From: Deltaproteobacteria bacterium
GTDB lineage: Bacteria > Myxococcota > Myxococcia > Myxococcales > 40CM-4-68-19
Direction: 5' to 3'
Assembly: GCA_005879095.1 (NCBI GenBank)
Contig: VBLM01000720.1
Location: 1-8,067, forward strand
Length of the DNA: 8,067 nt
Shown here: piece after piece, positions 1-6,520 of the stretch
Layout of the letters: every line of letters starts with the position of its first letter
Numbering within the stretch: position 1 is the first letter of the stretch
Notes under the pieces: model-generated
Told to the model about the DNA's origin: nothing
Seen by the model: only the letters and a program-made list of their open reading frames with translations
The model's database searches: none
Made by a program: the position numbers and the translations under genes

Positions 1-1
1 G

Positions 2-469
2 GTCGACGATCCCGCACTTCTCGACCTCGGCGTCTCGCTCGCGCGCGGCATCCTCGGAGGCGGCCTCTTCGAAGTCGAGTTCATCCGCGATCCGCGCTCA
101 GGCGACTGGCTGGCCATCGATCTCAACCCGCGTGCCCACGGCTTCATCCGCTTCGACATCGAGCGCGGCCACGACCTGCCGCTGCTCTGGTATCGCTCGG
201 CGACCGGCGAGGCGATGCAGCCGTGCGGCCCGGCTCGGCAGGATCTCTACTGGCGCCACGGCGTCCCGCACGCGGTCCATCGTTTCACGCAGTCACACGC
301 GAAGCCGGCGCTGCGGCATGTCGACATCGTTCACGACTGGAGCGATCCGCTGCCGTCGATCCCGTTCGTCGCCTTGATGCTGCGCCACCCGGGCGGGCTG
401 GTGCGGCCGTTCCTCGCCGCGAACGACCACAGCTCGCGGATGGCGCCGGCGATCGAGCCGGTTTCGTAG
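2..469 (+). CDS. ATP-grasp domain protein, C-terminal part (5' end outside window)
   Basis: The frame is open from base 2 to a TAG at 467-469, giving 155 visible residues; the start lies upstream of the window. The glycine-rich turn (visible residues 19-21), the strand ending in E26 (EVEFIRD) and the strand IDLNPRAHG (residues 39-47) have the pattern of the C-terminal ATP-grasp lobe, where a Glu and the Asn of NPR bind Mg-ATP. The following GHDLPLLWYRSATGE also fits carbamoyl-phosphate-synthase-like ATP-grasp ligases, which join a carboxylate to an amine or other nucleophile through an acyl phosphate. The substrate cannot be read from this fragment. The tail DPLPSIPFVALMLRHPGGLVRPFL still looks protein-like, although it lies inside a 139-bp overlap with the glycosyltransferase on the other strand. 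Peptide ligase or modification enzyme are both open. The family call is fairly sure; the role is unknown. Confidence 0.8.
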   Translation, partial: VDDPALLDLGVSLARGILGGGLFEVEFIRDPRSGDWLAIDLNPRAHGFIRFDIERGHDLPLLWYRSATGEAMQPCGPARQDLYWRHGVPHAVHRFTQSHAKPALRHVDIVHDWSDPLPSIPFVALMLRHPGGLVRPFLAANDHSSRMAPAIEPVS

Positions 470-1368
470 CGGACGCCGCGGAAGTACTCCATCGAGTAGG
501 CCAGCGATGTTCCGGCGAACGCGACGCGCTCGAGGCCGAGCTTGTCGAACGCCATCGCTGCCCGGATCGCGAGCGTGGCCAGGAAGCCCGCGATCACCGG
601 CGACGCGATCGAAACCGCCACGAACGCCCGCGTGATCGGGTTCAGCTCGATGAGCAGCCGCCACGGGCTCGACGTCGGCAGGTCGGGATGCTTGCGGCCG
701 ATGCGCAGGTCGCAGGCGCCGTAGCGCCGCGCGCGGTCGCGCCACCTGCGCAGGCTGGTGTGATCGGAGCCGTGCAGCGTCCACGCGTCTTCGGAAAAGT
801 GGAACGTCGCGCCGGCTTTTTCCAGGCGCATGCCCAGCTCGATGTCCTCGGACTGCGCGAGCGACGGGTCGAATCCGCCGACCGCGAGGTAGTCGGCGCG
901 ATCGAACGAAGCGTTGCCGGTGAAGAGCAGGTCGCCGCGCGCTTTCAGCTTTCCGGCGCGGATCTTCTCGGCTTTCACGTCGAGCAAGTAGGCGTGCCAC
1001 CGTTCGAAGAGCGGCATTCGCGCCAGGTCCGGATCGGCGCGGATTCGACCGAGCACCACCGAGTGCGCGCCGCCATGGCCTCGATCGTGAGCGGCGAGGA
1101 AATCCGGGCCGACTTGCATGTCGTCGTCGAGGATGACGACGATCTCACCGCTCGCCGCGAGCACACCGGCATGACGCGCTGCAGCAGGGCCCGGATTTGC
1201 CTGACGGAGCACGCGCACTTTCGCTCCTTCGACAGCCGCCTCCGGCTTCGAGCCGTCGTCGACGACGATGACCTCGAAGTCCCGGAAAGTCTGCTGCTCG
1301 AGCTGCGCCAGTAACCGCTGCAAGAGCTGCGGCCGATTGTAGGTGGCGATGACGACGCTGAGCCTCAT
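331..1368 (-). CDS. GT2 family glycosyltransferase with C-terminal membrane segment
   Basis: This 345-residue protein begins with the GT-A nucleotide-sugar fold: LSVVIATYNR (3-12), VIVVDDGS (33-40), the metal-binding DDD at 81-83 in VVILDDDMQ, a GNASFDRADY acceptor-site stretch (151-160) and the catalytic-base region SEDIELGMR (173-181). A hydrophobic stretch at about 248-270 suggests membrane anchoring. By family it transfers a sugar from a nucleotide donor at the cytoplasmic face of the inner membrane, probably onto a lipid-linked oligosaccharide; donor and acceptor are unknown. The ATG at 1366-1368 shares ATGA with the stop of the upstream glycosyltransferase, so translation is probably coupled; a weak GGAAGG lies about 10 bases upstream. 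It is the last gene of the operon. Residues from about 300 onward are encoded opposite the end of the ATP-grasp gene, and the last 25 residues look unconserved. Confidence 0.9.
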   Translation of the reverse strand: MRLSVVIATYNRPQLLQRLLAQLEQQTFRDFEVIVVDDGSKPEAAVEGAKVRVLRQANPGPAAARHAGVLAASGEIVVILDDDMQVGPDFLAAHDRGHGGAHSVVLGRIRADPDLARMPLFERWHAYLLDVKAEKIRAGKLKARGDLLFTGNASFDRADYLAVGGFDPSLAQSEDIELGMRLEKAGATFHFSEDAWTLHGSDHTSLRRWRDRARRYGACDLRIGRKHPDLPTSSPWRLLIELNPITRAFVAVSIASPVIAGFLATLAIRAAMAFDKLGLERVAFAGTSLAYSMEYFRGVRYETGSIAGAIRELWSFAARNGRTSPPGWRSIKATNGIDGSGSLQS

Positions 1369-2489
1369 TCGAGCGCCGCCTTCCGTTCGGTGCGACGCCA
1401 TTCGGATGGTGCCGCGCGGCGGACGGCGAAGAGCTTCCACAGGACGTACGCGGGTACGTACGCGAGATCGCGCAGGGTGACGCCCGAAAGCTGCCAGCCC
1501 CGCGCCACATGGATCGCGAGCAGCGCCGCGCACAGGAGCCACGGCCACAACGGAGCAGAGACCGCAGCCGAAACCAGCAAGCCCGCCGCGATACAGAGAG
1601 CGAGCTTCGACAGCGGCGGGACGAGCAGATCGATCGCGAGATCGAGGAGCAGCGTGCTGCGGGACTTCAGGGCCTCCCGCAAGAGCGGCAGCGCGAGCCC
1701 GCGAGCCAGTCGCGCGCGGCCGCCTTCCCACCGTTGCCGCTGCGCTGCCGATCCCTTCGCGACCATCTCGCTGGCGACGAAAGCTTCGGCGGCGAACTCC
1801 ACACGCACTCCGGCGCGGCCGAGCGCGATGCCGTACTCGAGGTCTTCCACGAGAGAAAACGCCCGCGGCGGGTGGGCCCGCAGAAGGGCGGTCGAGAAGC
1901 ACATGCCGTTGCCGCGCAGGCCGCAGGAAAGCGACAGGTTCTCGCGCCCGAGCGATCGCACGCCATTGAAGAGCGCGAACGCCAGCGACATCAGCCGCGT
2001 ACGCCAGGATTCGTCGCGATTCGATACCGCCGATGCCGCCTGCACCGCGAGCGTCCCGCGCTCGAGCCGCGCCGCGAAGGCGCGCAGCAGATTCGGCGAG
2101 ACGATCGTATCCGCGTCGACCACCGCGGCGGCGTCGGCGCTCGTCCGGTCGAAGGCGAAGGCGAGGGCGTAGCCTTTCCCGCGGCGGGAACGATCGTCGC
2201 GGACCAGGACGGTCGCGCCGGCTTGCGAAGCTCGCACCGCGGTCGCATCGCTGCAGTTGTCGGCGACCACGATGACGCGCCGCAGCACAGCCGGATAATC
2301 GACCGCGAGCAGACTTTGCACCGTCCGTGCGATACCCGCTTCCTCGTCGTGAGCAGGCACGATGATGTCGAATCGCGTCGAGGGCTCGCCGGCAGCGGGC
2401 GGATCGCGCCGCCGCGACGCAACCGTCAAGACGAACAGGTACGCGCACGCCGCGAACACCGGCGCCGCCGCCAGCGCGAGCAGGATCAT
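1365..2489 (-). CDS. Membrane GT2 glycosyltransferase, processive-type motifs
   Basis: This 374-residue protein has an N-terminal membrane helix (about 2-24), a GT-A domain and three or four C-terminal hydrophobic segments (about 280-356). Catalytic signatures are DIIVPAHDEE (41-50), ADNCSD (76-81), the DAD metal site at 125-127, the ED base pair at 215-216 and QRQRW at 250-254. The last matches the Q-x-x-R-W motif that holds the acceptor in processive beta-glycosyltransferases such as cellulose and hyaluronan synthases. Many GT2 enzymes with this layout add one sugar only, so polymerase activity is not proven. It probably works at the inner membrane on an exopolysaccharide precursor. It has no clear Shine-Dalgarno; its ATG overlaps the stop of the receiver gene (ATGA), and its own TGA overlaps the next start (ATGA), so the three genes should be made together. 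Confidence 0.9.
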   Translation of the reverse strand: MILLALAAAPVFAACAYLFVLTVASRRRDPPAAGEPSTRFDIIVPAHDEEAGIARTVQSLLAVDYPAVLRRVIVVADNCSDATAVRASQAGATVLVRDDRSRRGKGYALAFAFDRTSADAAAVVDADTIVSPNLLRAFAARLERGTLAVQAASAVSNRDESWRTRLMSLAFALFNGVRSLGRENLSLSCGLRGNGMCFSTALLRAHPPRAFSLVEDLEYGIALGRAGVRVEFAAEAFVASEMVAKGSAAQRQRWEGGRARLARGLALPLLREALKSRSTLLLDLAIDLLVPPLSKLALCIAAGLLVSAAVSAPLWPWLLCAALLAIHVARGWQLSGVTLRDLAYVPAYVLWKLFAVRRAAPSEWRRTERKAALE

Positions 2490-2860
2490 GGCAACTGGGC
2501 CAGCAACGCCTCGATGCGCCGCCGCAGCGTCTCTTCGCTGAACGGCTTGACCAGGAACGCGTTCGCGCCTGCTTCGGCGGCGTGCGCGCGATCCTCCGGA
2601 TAGGCCCGGTCGCTCATCATCAGGATCGGTGTGCGCTGGTGCGCCGGCGAGTTGCGGATGAACTCGCAGATCTCGTACCCCGACGACTCCGGCAGCACGA
2701 GGTCGAGGCAGATGACGTCGGGCGTGCAGCCTTCCAGCCGCGACAGCGCCGATTGCGCGTCGGCGGCCTCCACCGTCTCGATGCCCATCCGCTGGAAGAG
2801 CGCGCGACTGTCCTTCGCCGCCGCTGCATGCGTCCCCCTGCACTGACGGAAGCTAGGCAT
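2486..2860 (-). CDS. Stand-alone receiver domain protein with atypical N-terminus
   Basis: The 124 residues from about 17 on read as a CheY-like receiver: alpha-1 KDSRALFQRM, the phospho-acceptor D53 in CLDLVLPESSG, the switch S83 in PILMMSD, and K105 in FLVKPFS. There is no output domain. The front end is wrong for a receiver. Instead of a hydrophobic beta-1 followed by the two acidic residues that bind Mg2+, it has MPSFRQCRGTHAAAAK, and helix 1 is about 3-4 residues short compared with CheY. ATG 2860 is the only upstream start in this frame (in-frame TAG at 2888-2890) and has no Shine-Dalgarno. A good one (AGGGGGA) stands before an out-of-frame ATG at 2829. The gene is therefore either a pseudo-receiver or has lost its original 5' end by deletion or frameshift. 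It is first in an operon with two glycosyltransferases, to which it is coupled by ATGA, suggesting control of polysaccharide synthesis. Confidence 0.8.
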   Translation of the reverse strand: MPSFRQCRGTHAAAAKDSRALFQRMGIETVEAADAQSALSRLEGCTPDVICLDLVLPESSGYEICEFIRNSPAHQRTPILMMSDRAYPEDRAHAAEAGANAFLVKPFSEETLRRRIEALLAQLP

Positions 2861-2964
2861 GCGTGTGCGAGGCGTGAATCCGTACTCCTACACCGGCTTA
2901 CCCGCGCGTTGGAAAGTGGAAATAGCGCGCTTCGAGCAGCCGTTTCCTCAACTCTGGAGGACGG
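2861..2964. promoter_or_regulatory. Divergent intergenic control region with tandem TGGAAA motif
   Basis: This 104-bp spacer between the receiver operon (-) and the lipoprotein gene (+) must carry both 5' ends. It contains a tandem TGGAAAG/TGGAAAT pair at 2910-2923, a possible but unproven binding site. I could not assign convincing -35/-10 boxes on either strand. The lipoprotein's Shine-Dalgarno (GGAGGA, 2956-2961) closes the region. Confidence 0.4.
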
Positions 2965-4203
2965 TTGAAACGCTCTTTGCTGCTTCTCTTCGTTCTCGCG
3001 TGCGGCGGCGGAAAGCCGCTTGCGGTGACGGCGTCATCGCCGGTACCGGCCCCGGTGGAACCGGACCCTGTCGTCTCCGTCGATGCGGGTCCAACCGATG
3101 CCCCGCCTCCTGTTCCCGTCATCGCTCCCGGGTCCTGCATGGCGTCGCGGCTCGGATACGACAAGCTTCTGGTCGGCGCCGACATGACCGACGCCGTCGC
3201 CGAGCAGGCCCGGTTCGACATCCGCTATCTCTATCTCGCCGGCGGCCTCGGAACCGGCAATTGCGCCACGTCTCCCGAATGGTGGGGGTGCTGGCAGGAC
3301 CTGGCCGTCCCGCCCGGTCAGTACCTGCGCGATCTGCTCGCCAAGACCAGGCTTCCGCTCGTCAGCTACTACGAGCTGCTCCAGACGAGCGGCGTGGCCG
3401 AGGGCAAGCCCGAGGTCGACGCGCTCAAGAACGCTGCGCTCCTGACGCGCTATTTCGCCGACTGGCGGTTCGTGCTGCAGCAGGTCGGCAACGGCCCGGC
3501 GCTGCTCCACATCGAGCCGGACCTGTGGGGTTACGCGCAACAGGCGAACCCGGATCCGCACGCGATTCCAGCGGCGGTGACGAGCGCCAACCCGATCGAT
3601 TGCGCCGCGCAGGAGAATTCGGTGGCGGGGTTCGCGCGCTGCCTGATCGCGATGGTCCGCAAGTACGCGCCGCACGCGAAGGTCGGCCTGCACGCCTCGG
3701 CCTGGGCGAGCGGCATCGACGGCACCGACAACCGCGACCCGTCGGTCGACATGCCCGCCAATGCGCGCAAGGTGGCCGATTTTCTCACCGCGACCGGCGG
3801 CACCGACATGGACTTCGTCGTCGTCGAAGCCAGCGATCGCGACGCGGGCTGGTACAAGTCGCTCGGCCGGAACACGTTCTGGGACCCGACGAATACGACG
3901 CTGCCGAACTTTCACCAGGCGTTCGCCTGGGCGACCGCCCTGACCGAGCGCATGAACCAGCCTGCGCTCTGGTGGCAGCTCCCGCTCGGCAACATGGCGC
4001 TGCCGAACTCCGGGCTGCAGTGGCAGGACAACCGGGTCGATTACTTCTTCGCCCATCCCGATGAGGTCGCGCGCACCAACGCGTTCGGGATGGTCTTCGG
4101 CGGCGGCGAGGCTCACCAGACGGAGCCTTCGACCGACAACGGCAACTTCGTCAAGAAGGTCCAGCAGCTGGTCGCGGCGGGAGGACAGGCCGCATGCCCC
4201 TGA
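2965..4203 (+). CDS. Secreted lipoprotein with probable TIM-barrel glycosidase-like domain
   Basis: This 412-residue protein starts at TTG 2965, the only possible start after an in-frame TAG at 2923, with GGAGGA four bases upstream. A short signal peptide, MKRSLLLLFVLAC, ends in a lipobox with C13 as the lipidated cysteine; Gly at +2 would not favour the inner membrane by the E. coli rule. A Pro/Ala/Val-rich linker follows (about 18-56). The globular part (58-412) shows alternating strands and helices: RYLYLAGG (87-94), PLVSYYELL (131-139), ALLHIEPDLWGY (179-190), KVGLHASAW (239-247), DFVVVEASD (283-291), ALWWQLPLGN (334-343). E184 and E288, each at a strand end, are candidate catalytic acids as in retaining TIM-barrel glycosidases; this is inference. 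Six further cysteines could form disulfides. I do not recognise the exact family. Flanking glycosyltransferases suggest it trims or degrades a surface polysaccharide. Confidence 0.85.
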   Translation: MKRSLLLLFVLACGGGKPLAVTASSPVPAPVEPDPVVSVDAGPTDAPPPVPVIAPGSCMASRLGYDKLLVGADMTDAVAEQARFDIRYLYLAGGLGTGNCATSPEWWGCWQDLAVPPGQYLRDLLAKTRLPLVSYYELLQTSGVAEGKPEVDALKNAALLTRYFADWRFVLQQVGNGPALLHIEPDLWGYAQQANPDPHAIPAAVTSANPIDCAAQENSVAGFARCLIAMVRKYAPHAKVGLHASAWASGIDGTDNRDPSVDMPANARKVADFLTATGGTDMDFVVVEASDRDAGWYKSLGRNTFWDPTNTTLPNFHQAFAWATALTERMNQPALWWQLPLGNMALPNSGLQWQDNRVDYFFAHPDEVARTNAFGMVFGGGEAHQTEPSTDNGNFVKKVQQLVAAGGQAACP

Positions 4204-4900
4204 GCTGCCGCCAGACGATCAGCGCGAACTTCGGATCGCGCAAGAGATAGCGCCGCCAGAGCCGCCGCGGCTCGCGCGCCAGGCGGTAGAGCCACTCGAG
4301 TCCGTTGGAAGACATCCACCGCGGCGCGCGCGGAATCGTTCCAGCGATGAAGTCGAGCGTGGCTCCGACGCCGACGAAGACGGCCGGGACGTGTTGACGC
4401 GCGGTGTCGATGAAGAACTCCTGCTTCGGCGCGCCGAATGCGACGAGCACGATCTCGGGCCGGGCGGCCCGGATTTTCTCGATGATCGGCGCCGGATCGC
4501 GTAACACCGGCGCATCGAAGCCGCAGACGTGGACGCCTCGGGCGCAAAGCTTCGACGCCGCTTTCTCCGCGACGCCGGGCCCGGCGCCGAGCAGGTAGAC
4601 GCGGAAACCCCGGCGCGCCGCTCGCTCCATCAGTGCCGGCACCAGGTCCGATCCGGATACTTTTTCCGGCAGCGGCCGGCCGAGCAGGCGAGCGGCCCAG
4701 AGGATCGGCATTCCGTCAGCGAGGCTCAAGCTGGCACGCGCGTAACAATCGCGAAAGCGGGCGTCGTCTTCGGCCAGAACGACGTGATCGACGTTCGGCG
4801 TGAAGACCGCGCCTCCACGCGCCACAAGGCCTTCGACGGCGTCCACCGCCTCGCCAAGAGTCAACGAGTCGACTTCCAGGCTGCCGACCCGGACGCGCAT
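4151..4900 (-). CDS. WecG/TagA/CpsF family glycosyltransferase (GT26)
   Basis: The family signatures are complete over 249 residues, a typical length: TPNVDHVVLA (34-43), LADGMPILWAARLLG (60-74), EKVSGSDLV (79-87), VAFGAPKQEFFI (153-164), GVGATLDFIAGTIPRAPRW (177-195), and the Arg-rich tail GLEWLYRLAREPRRLWRRYL (200-219), which in TagA covers the active site and holds the enzyme on the membrane. T34 and D62 match the residues implicated in catalysis in TagA. Family members add an N-acetylhexosamine-type sugar to an undecaprenyl-diphosphate-linked sugar, usually the second step of glycan assembly. That fits the divergent priming transferase next door. The frame is open upstream to 5056, but conserved sequence begins at VRVGSLEVD, so ATG 4900 is preferred although it lacks a clear Shine-Dalgarno. 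Upstream ATGs at 4978/4975 are less likely. The last 53 bp overlap the convergent lipoprotein gene. Confidence 0.92.
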   Translation of the reverse strand: MRVRVGSLEVDSLTLGEAVDAVEGLVARGGAVFTPNVDHVVLAEDDARFRDCYARASLSLADGMPILWAARLLGRPLPEKVSGSDLVPALMERAARRGFRVYLLGAGPGVAEKAASKLCARGVHVCGFDAPVLRDPAPIIEKIRAARPEIVLVAFGAPKQEFFIDTARQHVPAVFVGVGATLDFIAGTIPRAPRWMSSNGLEWLYRLAREPRRLWRRYLLRDPKFALIVWRQLRGMRPVLPPRPAAGPS

Positions 4901-4949
4901 GCGACCGAAGATGTGTTCTCGCGCGCTCGCTGGCCAGCCGTCGCGGCGC

Positions 4950-4978
4950 TTGTCCGGTGTGACGCCGGTGCACATCAT
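4950..4978 (+). promoter_or_regulatory. Possible sigma70-type promoter for the priming transferase
   Basis: TTGTCC (4950-4955) and CATCAT (4973-4978), each 4 of 6 to the E. coli consensus, are 17 bp apart. Transcription would start near 4985, between the divergent genes and just before the dyad. Matches this weak occur by chance in GC-rich DNA, so this is a suggestion only. If true, it rules out ATG 4984 as the start of the downstream gene. Confidence 0.25.
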
Positions 4979-4989
4979 CCCACATGGGG

Positions 4990-5013
4990 GAACCCAGTCG
5001 ATTCGCTGGGTTC
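4990..5013. promoter_or_regulatory. 8+8 bp dyad (operator or leader hairpin)
   Basis: GAACCCAG at 4990-4997 and CTGGGTTC at 5006-5013 are perfect inverted repeats around an 8-base centre, 12 bases before the preferred TTG start of the priming transferase. The centre-to-centre distance of the half sites is 16 bp, suiting a dimeric repressor or activator on one face of the helix. As RNA it forms an 8-bp stem immediately before the G-run ribosome binding site. It could therefore act at transcription or translation. No protein is assigned to it. Confidence 0.5.
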
Positions 5014-5020
5014 GGGGGGG
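5014..5020 (+). promoter_or_regulatory. Ribosome binding site (G7) deciding the start at TTG 5026
   Basis: A run of seven G can pair with the CCUCC anti-Shine-Dalgarno (one G-U wobble), with five bases to TTG 5026. Neither ATG 4984, which has no purine-rich site before it, nor ATG 5035 (GAAGG only 2 bases away) is as well placed. Confidence 0.45.
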
Positions 5021-5025
5021 CGTCG

Positions 5026-6405
5026 TTGAAGGCCATGCTGGAGCGATGGGGCCCACGCCTCGTCGCGCATCTGAACGTCGCGTTCGATCTCACCGTCGTT
5101 ATGTGCGTCACGGCCGCGGCTGCCTGGCTGTCGGGAAGAACCGTCGACCCGCGCGTGCTCGCCTGCGCCGGTTGCCTCGCGCTCTTCTGGTCGGCGGAGA
5201 CCTTCGCCGTCCGCTACTACGATCGGTGGGCCAACCGGTCCGGCGTCGAGGAGACGGCGATGGTTTCGCTGCTCGCCCTCGGCGCGACGGTGACCCTGGG
5301 CGTGCTGCGCTTCCTCGCGCCGAACGCGCAGACGCTGCCGCCGACCGGCCAGTTCTTCCTCCTGCTCTGGCCGCTGGTCCTGCTGCCGCGGATGGTGGTC
5401 TTCCGCAAGCTCGAATATCGCGAGCCGCCGCTGCGCGAAGTGCTCTTGGTCGGCACCGGTCCCATGGCGCTGGCCACGGCGGACGACTTCGCCGATCCGT
5501 CGCGGCGTCCGGTCCGCATCGTCGGACACCTGCGCTTCGCGGACGAGCCGAAGACCGAGCTGGCGATGGGCGGCGTCGAGGACCTCGAGAAGTGCTTGCG
5601 GGCGATGCCCATCGACGAGGTCTACGTCGCCGGAAATCCCGCCCGCCACGCGGTCGAGATGCAGCAGGTGGTGCGCACCTGCGAGCGCTTCGGCATTCCC
5701 TTCGCGCTGCCGGCCTACAGCGTACGGCTCGAGCGCGCCCGGCCTGCGGTTCCGGCGGCCGTCGAGGATGGCTACCTCCACTACCTGACGCACGCGCCGC
5801 GGCCGTTCCAGCGGTCGCTGAAGCGGCTGTTCGACATCTTCGCCTCGGCCTCGGCGCTGTTGATCCTGGCGCCGTTCCTGCTCCTCGTCGCCGCGCTGAT
5901 CAAGCTGACCTCGAAGGGGCCGGTCTTCTTCAGGCAGGCCCGGGTCGGCCTCCACGGGCGGCCGTTCAACATGTTCAAGTTCCGCACCATGGTGGTGAAC
6001 GCCGAAGCGCTCAAGGATCAGCTGCAGGCAAAGAACGAGCGGGCGGGGCCGGTGTTCAAGATCAAGAGCGACCCGCGCGTGACGCCCGCCGGCCGGTTCC
6101 TGCGCAAGCACAGCATCGACGAACTGCCGCAGCTGATCAACGTCCTGCGCGGCGACATGAGCATCGTTGGGCCGCGGCCGCCGGTGCCGAAGGAGGTCGC
6201 GCAGTACGAGGCCTGGCAGCAGCGGCGCCTGTCGGTGCGGCCGGGCCTCACCTGCATCTGGCAGGTCTCGGGCCGCGACCAGATCTCGTTCCAGGAGTGG
6301 ATGTACCTCGACATGCGGTACATCGATCACTGGAGCCTGGCCGAGGACCTGAGCCTCATTCTACAGACGGTGCCGGTGGTGCTGAGCGGGCGCGGCGCGT
6401 CCTAG
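5026..6405 (+). CDS. Polyprenyl-phosphate sugar-1-phosphate transferase (WbaP/EpsZ-like priming enzyme)
   Basis: This enzyme transfers a hexose-1-phosphate from a nucleotide sugar to undecaprenyl phosphate, the first step of Wzx/Wzy-type glycan assembly. From TTG 5026 it has 459 residues: four N-terminal membrane helices (about 17-36, 43-61, 77-97, 109-126), a CoA-binding-like Rossmann region with [12 protein letters not shown] (139-150), and a fifth hydrophobic segment (271-293) that by analogy with PglC/WbaP would be a reentrant helix. The catalytic bacterial sugar transferase domain follows: KRLFD (266-270), [22 protein letters not shown] (301-322), [22 protein letters not shown] (349-370) with the catalytic D365-E366 pair, [11 protein letters not shown] (376-386) and [13 protein letters not shown] (405-417). 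All family motifs are intact. ATG 4984 would add 14 unconserved residues encoded through the dyad. The gene is divergent from the WecG-type transferase. Confidence 0.93.
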   Translation: MKAMLERWGPRLVAHLNVAFDLTVVMCVTAAAAWLSGRTVDPRVLACAGCLALFWSAETFAVRYYDRWANRSGVEETAMVSLLALGATVTLGVLRFLAPNAQTLPPTGQFFLLLWPLVLLPRMVVFRKLEYREPPLREVLLVGTGPMALATADDFADPSRRPVRIVGHLRFADEPKTELAMGGVEDLEKCLRAMPIDEVYVAGNPARHAVEMQQVVRTCERFGIPFALPAYSVRLERARPAVPAAVEDGYLHYLTHAPRPFQRSLKRLFDIFASASALLILAPFLLLVAALIKLTSKGPVFFRQARVGLHGRPFNMFKFRTMVVNAEALKDQLQAKNERAGPVFKIKSDPRVTPAGRFLRKHSIDELPQLINVLRGDMSIVGPRPPVPKEVAQYEAWQQRRLSVRPGLTCIWQVSGRDQISFQEWMYLDMRYIDHWSLAEDLSLILQTVPVVLSGRGAS

Positions 6406-6406
6406 G

Positions 6407-6520
6407 TCAGCGGTGCGTCACAGCGCTGAAGGCGATGAAGCTGGTGATCGTCAGCACCGCCATCGCCATCCATGCCGCGAGCAGCAGGACCGGGAATCCG
6501 CGGGTCAGGCGCTTGATCAT
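6407..6520 (-). CDS. 37-residue single-pass membrane microprotein
   Basis: This gene is short and easily missed. From ATG 6520 to TGA 6407-6409 it encodes 37 residues: a basic start (MIKRLTR), one hydrophobic helix (about 9-34, PVLLLAAWMAMAVLTITSFIAFSA) and a basic end (THR). A near-perfect Shine-Dalgarno, GGAGGAG (6527-6533), sits six bases upstream, better than any other in the window. It is divergent from the PilZ gene, and its stop is one base from the stop of the priming transferase. A charged, single-helix peptide of this kind usually modulates or scaffolds a membrane enzyme; here the priming transferase or the HELGH membrane protein would be candidates, by position only. No family is recognised. 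Function unknown; that it is translated is likely from the RBS and helix together. Confidence 0.65.
   Translation of the reverse strand: MIKRLTRGFPVLLLAAWMAMAVLTITSFIAFSAVTHR

Noticed and set aside
223..1314. 363-codon plus-strand open frame opposite the GT2 gene
   Set aside because: No motifs and shadow-like composition; the minus strand carries full GT2 signatures.
331..2448. 705-codon open frame on the minus strand as one long protein
   Set aside because: Only the part from ATG 1368 shows protein motifs; the upstream half is the GT2 gene read in a wrong frame, with Arg-rich low-complexity sequence.
4929..4938. GCTGGCCAGC palindrome upstream of the WecG-type gene
   Set aside because: Ten-base palindromes of G and C are expected by chance at this GC content; no further support.
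4954..4970. CCGGTG direct repeats 11 bp apart in the divergent region
   Set aside because: Short, GC-only and without a third copy; not distinguishable from chance.
6238..6276. Cys in place of Gly in the RPGLTG motif of the priming transferase
   Set aside because: From memory, [10 protein letters not shown] is common in one branch of this family, so it is not a notable substitution.
4975..6330. 451-codon minus-strand open frame opposite the sugar transferase
   Set aside because: Composition is that of an antisense shadow and the plus-strand gene is unambiguous.
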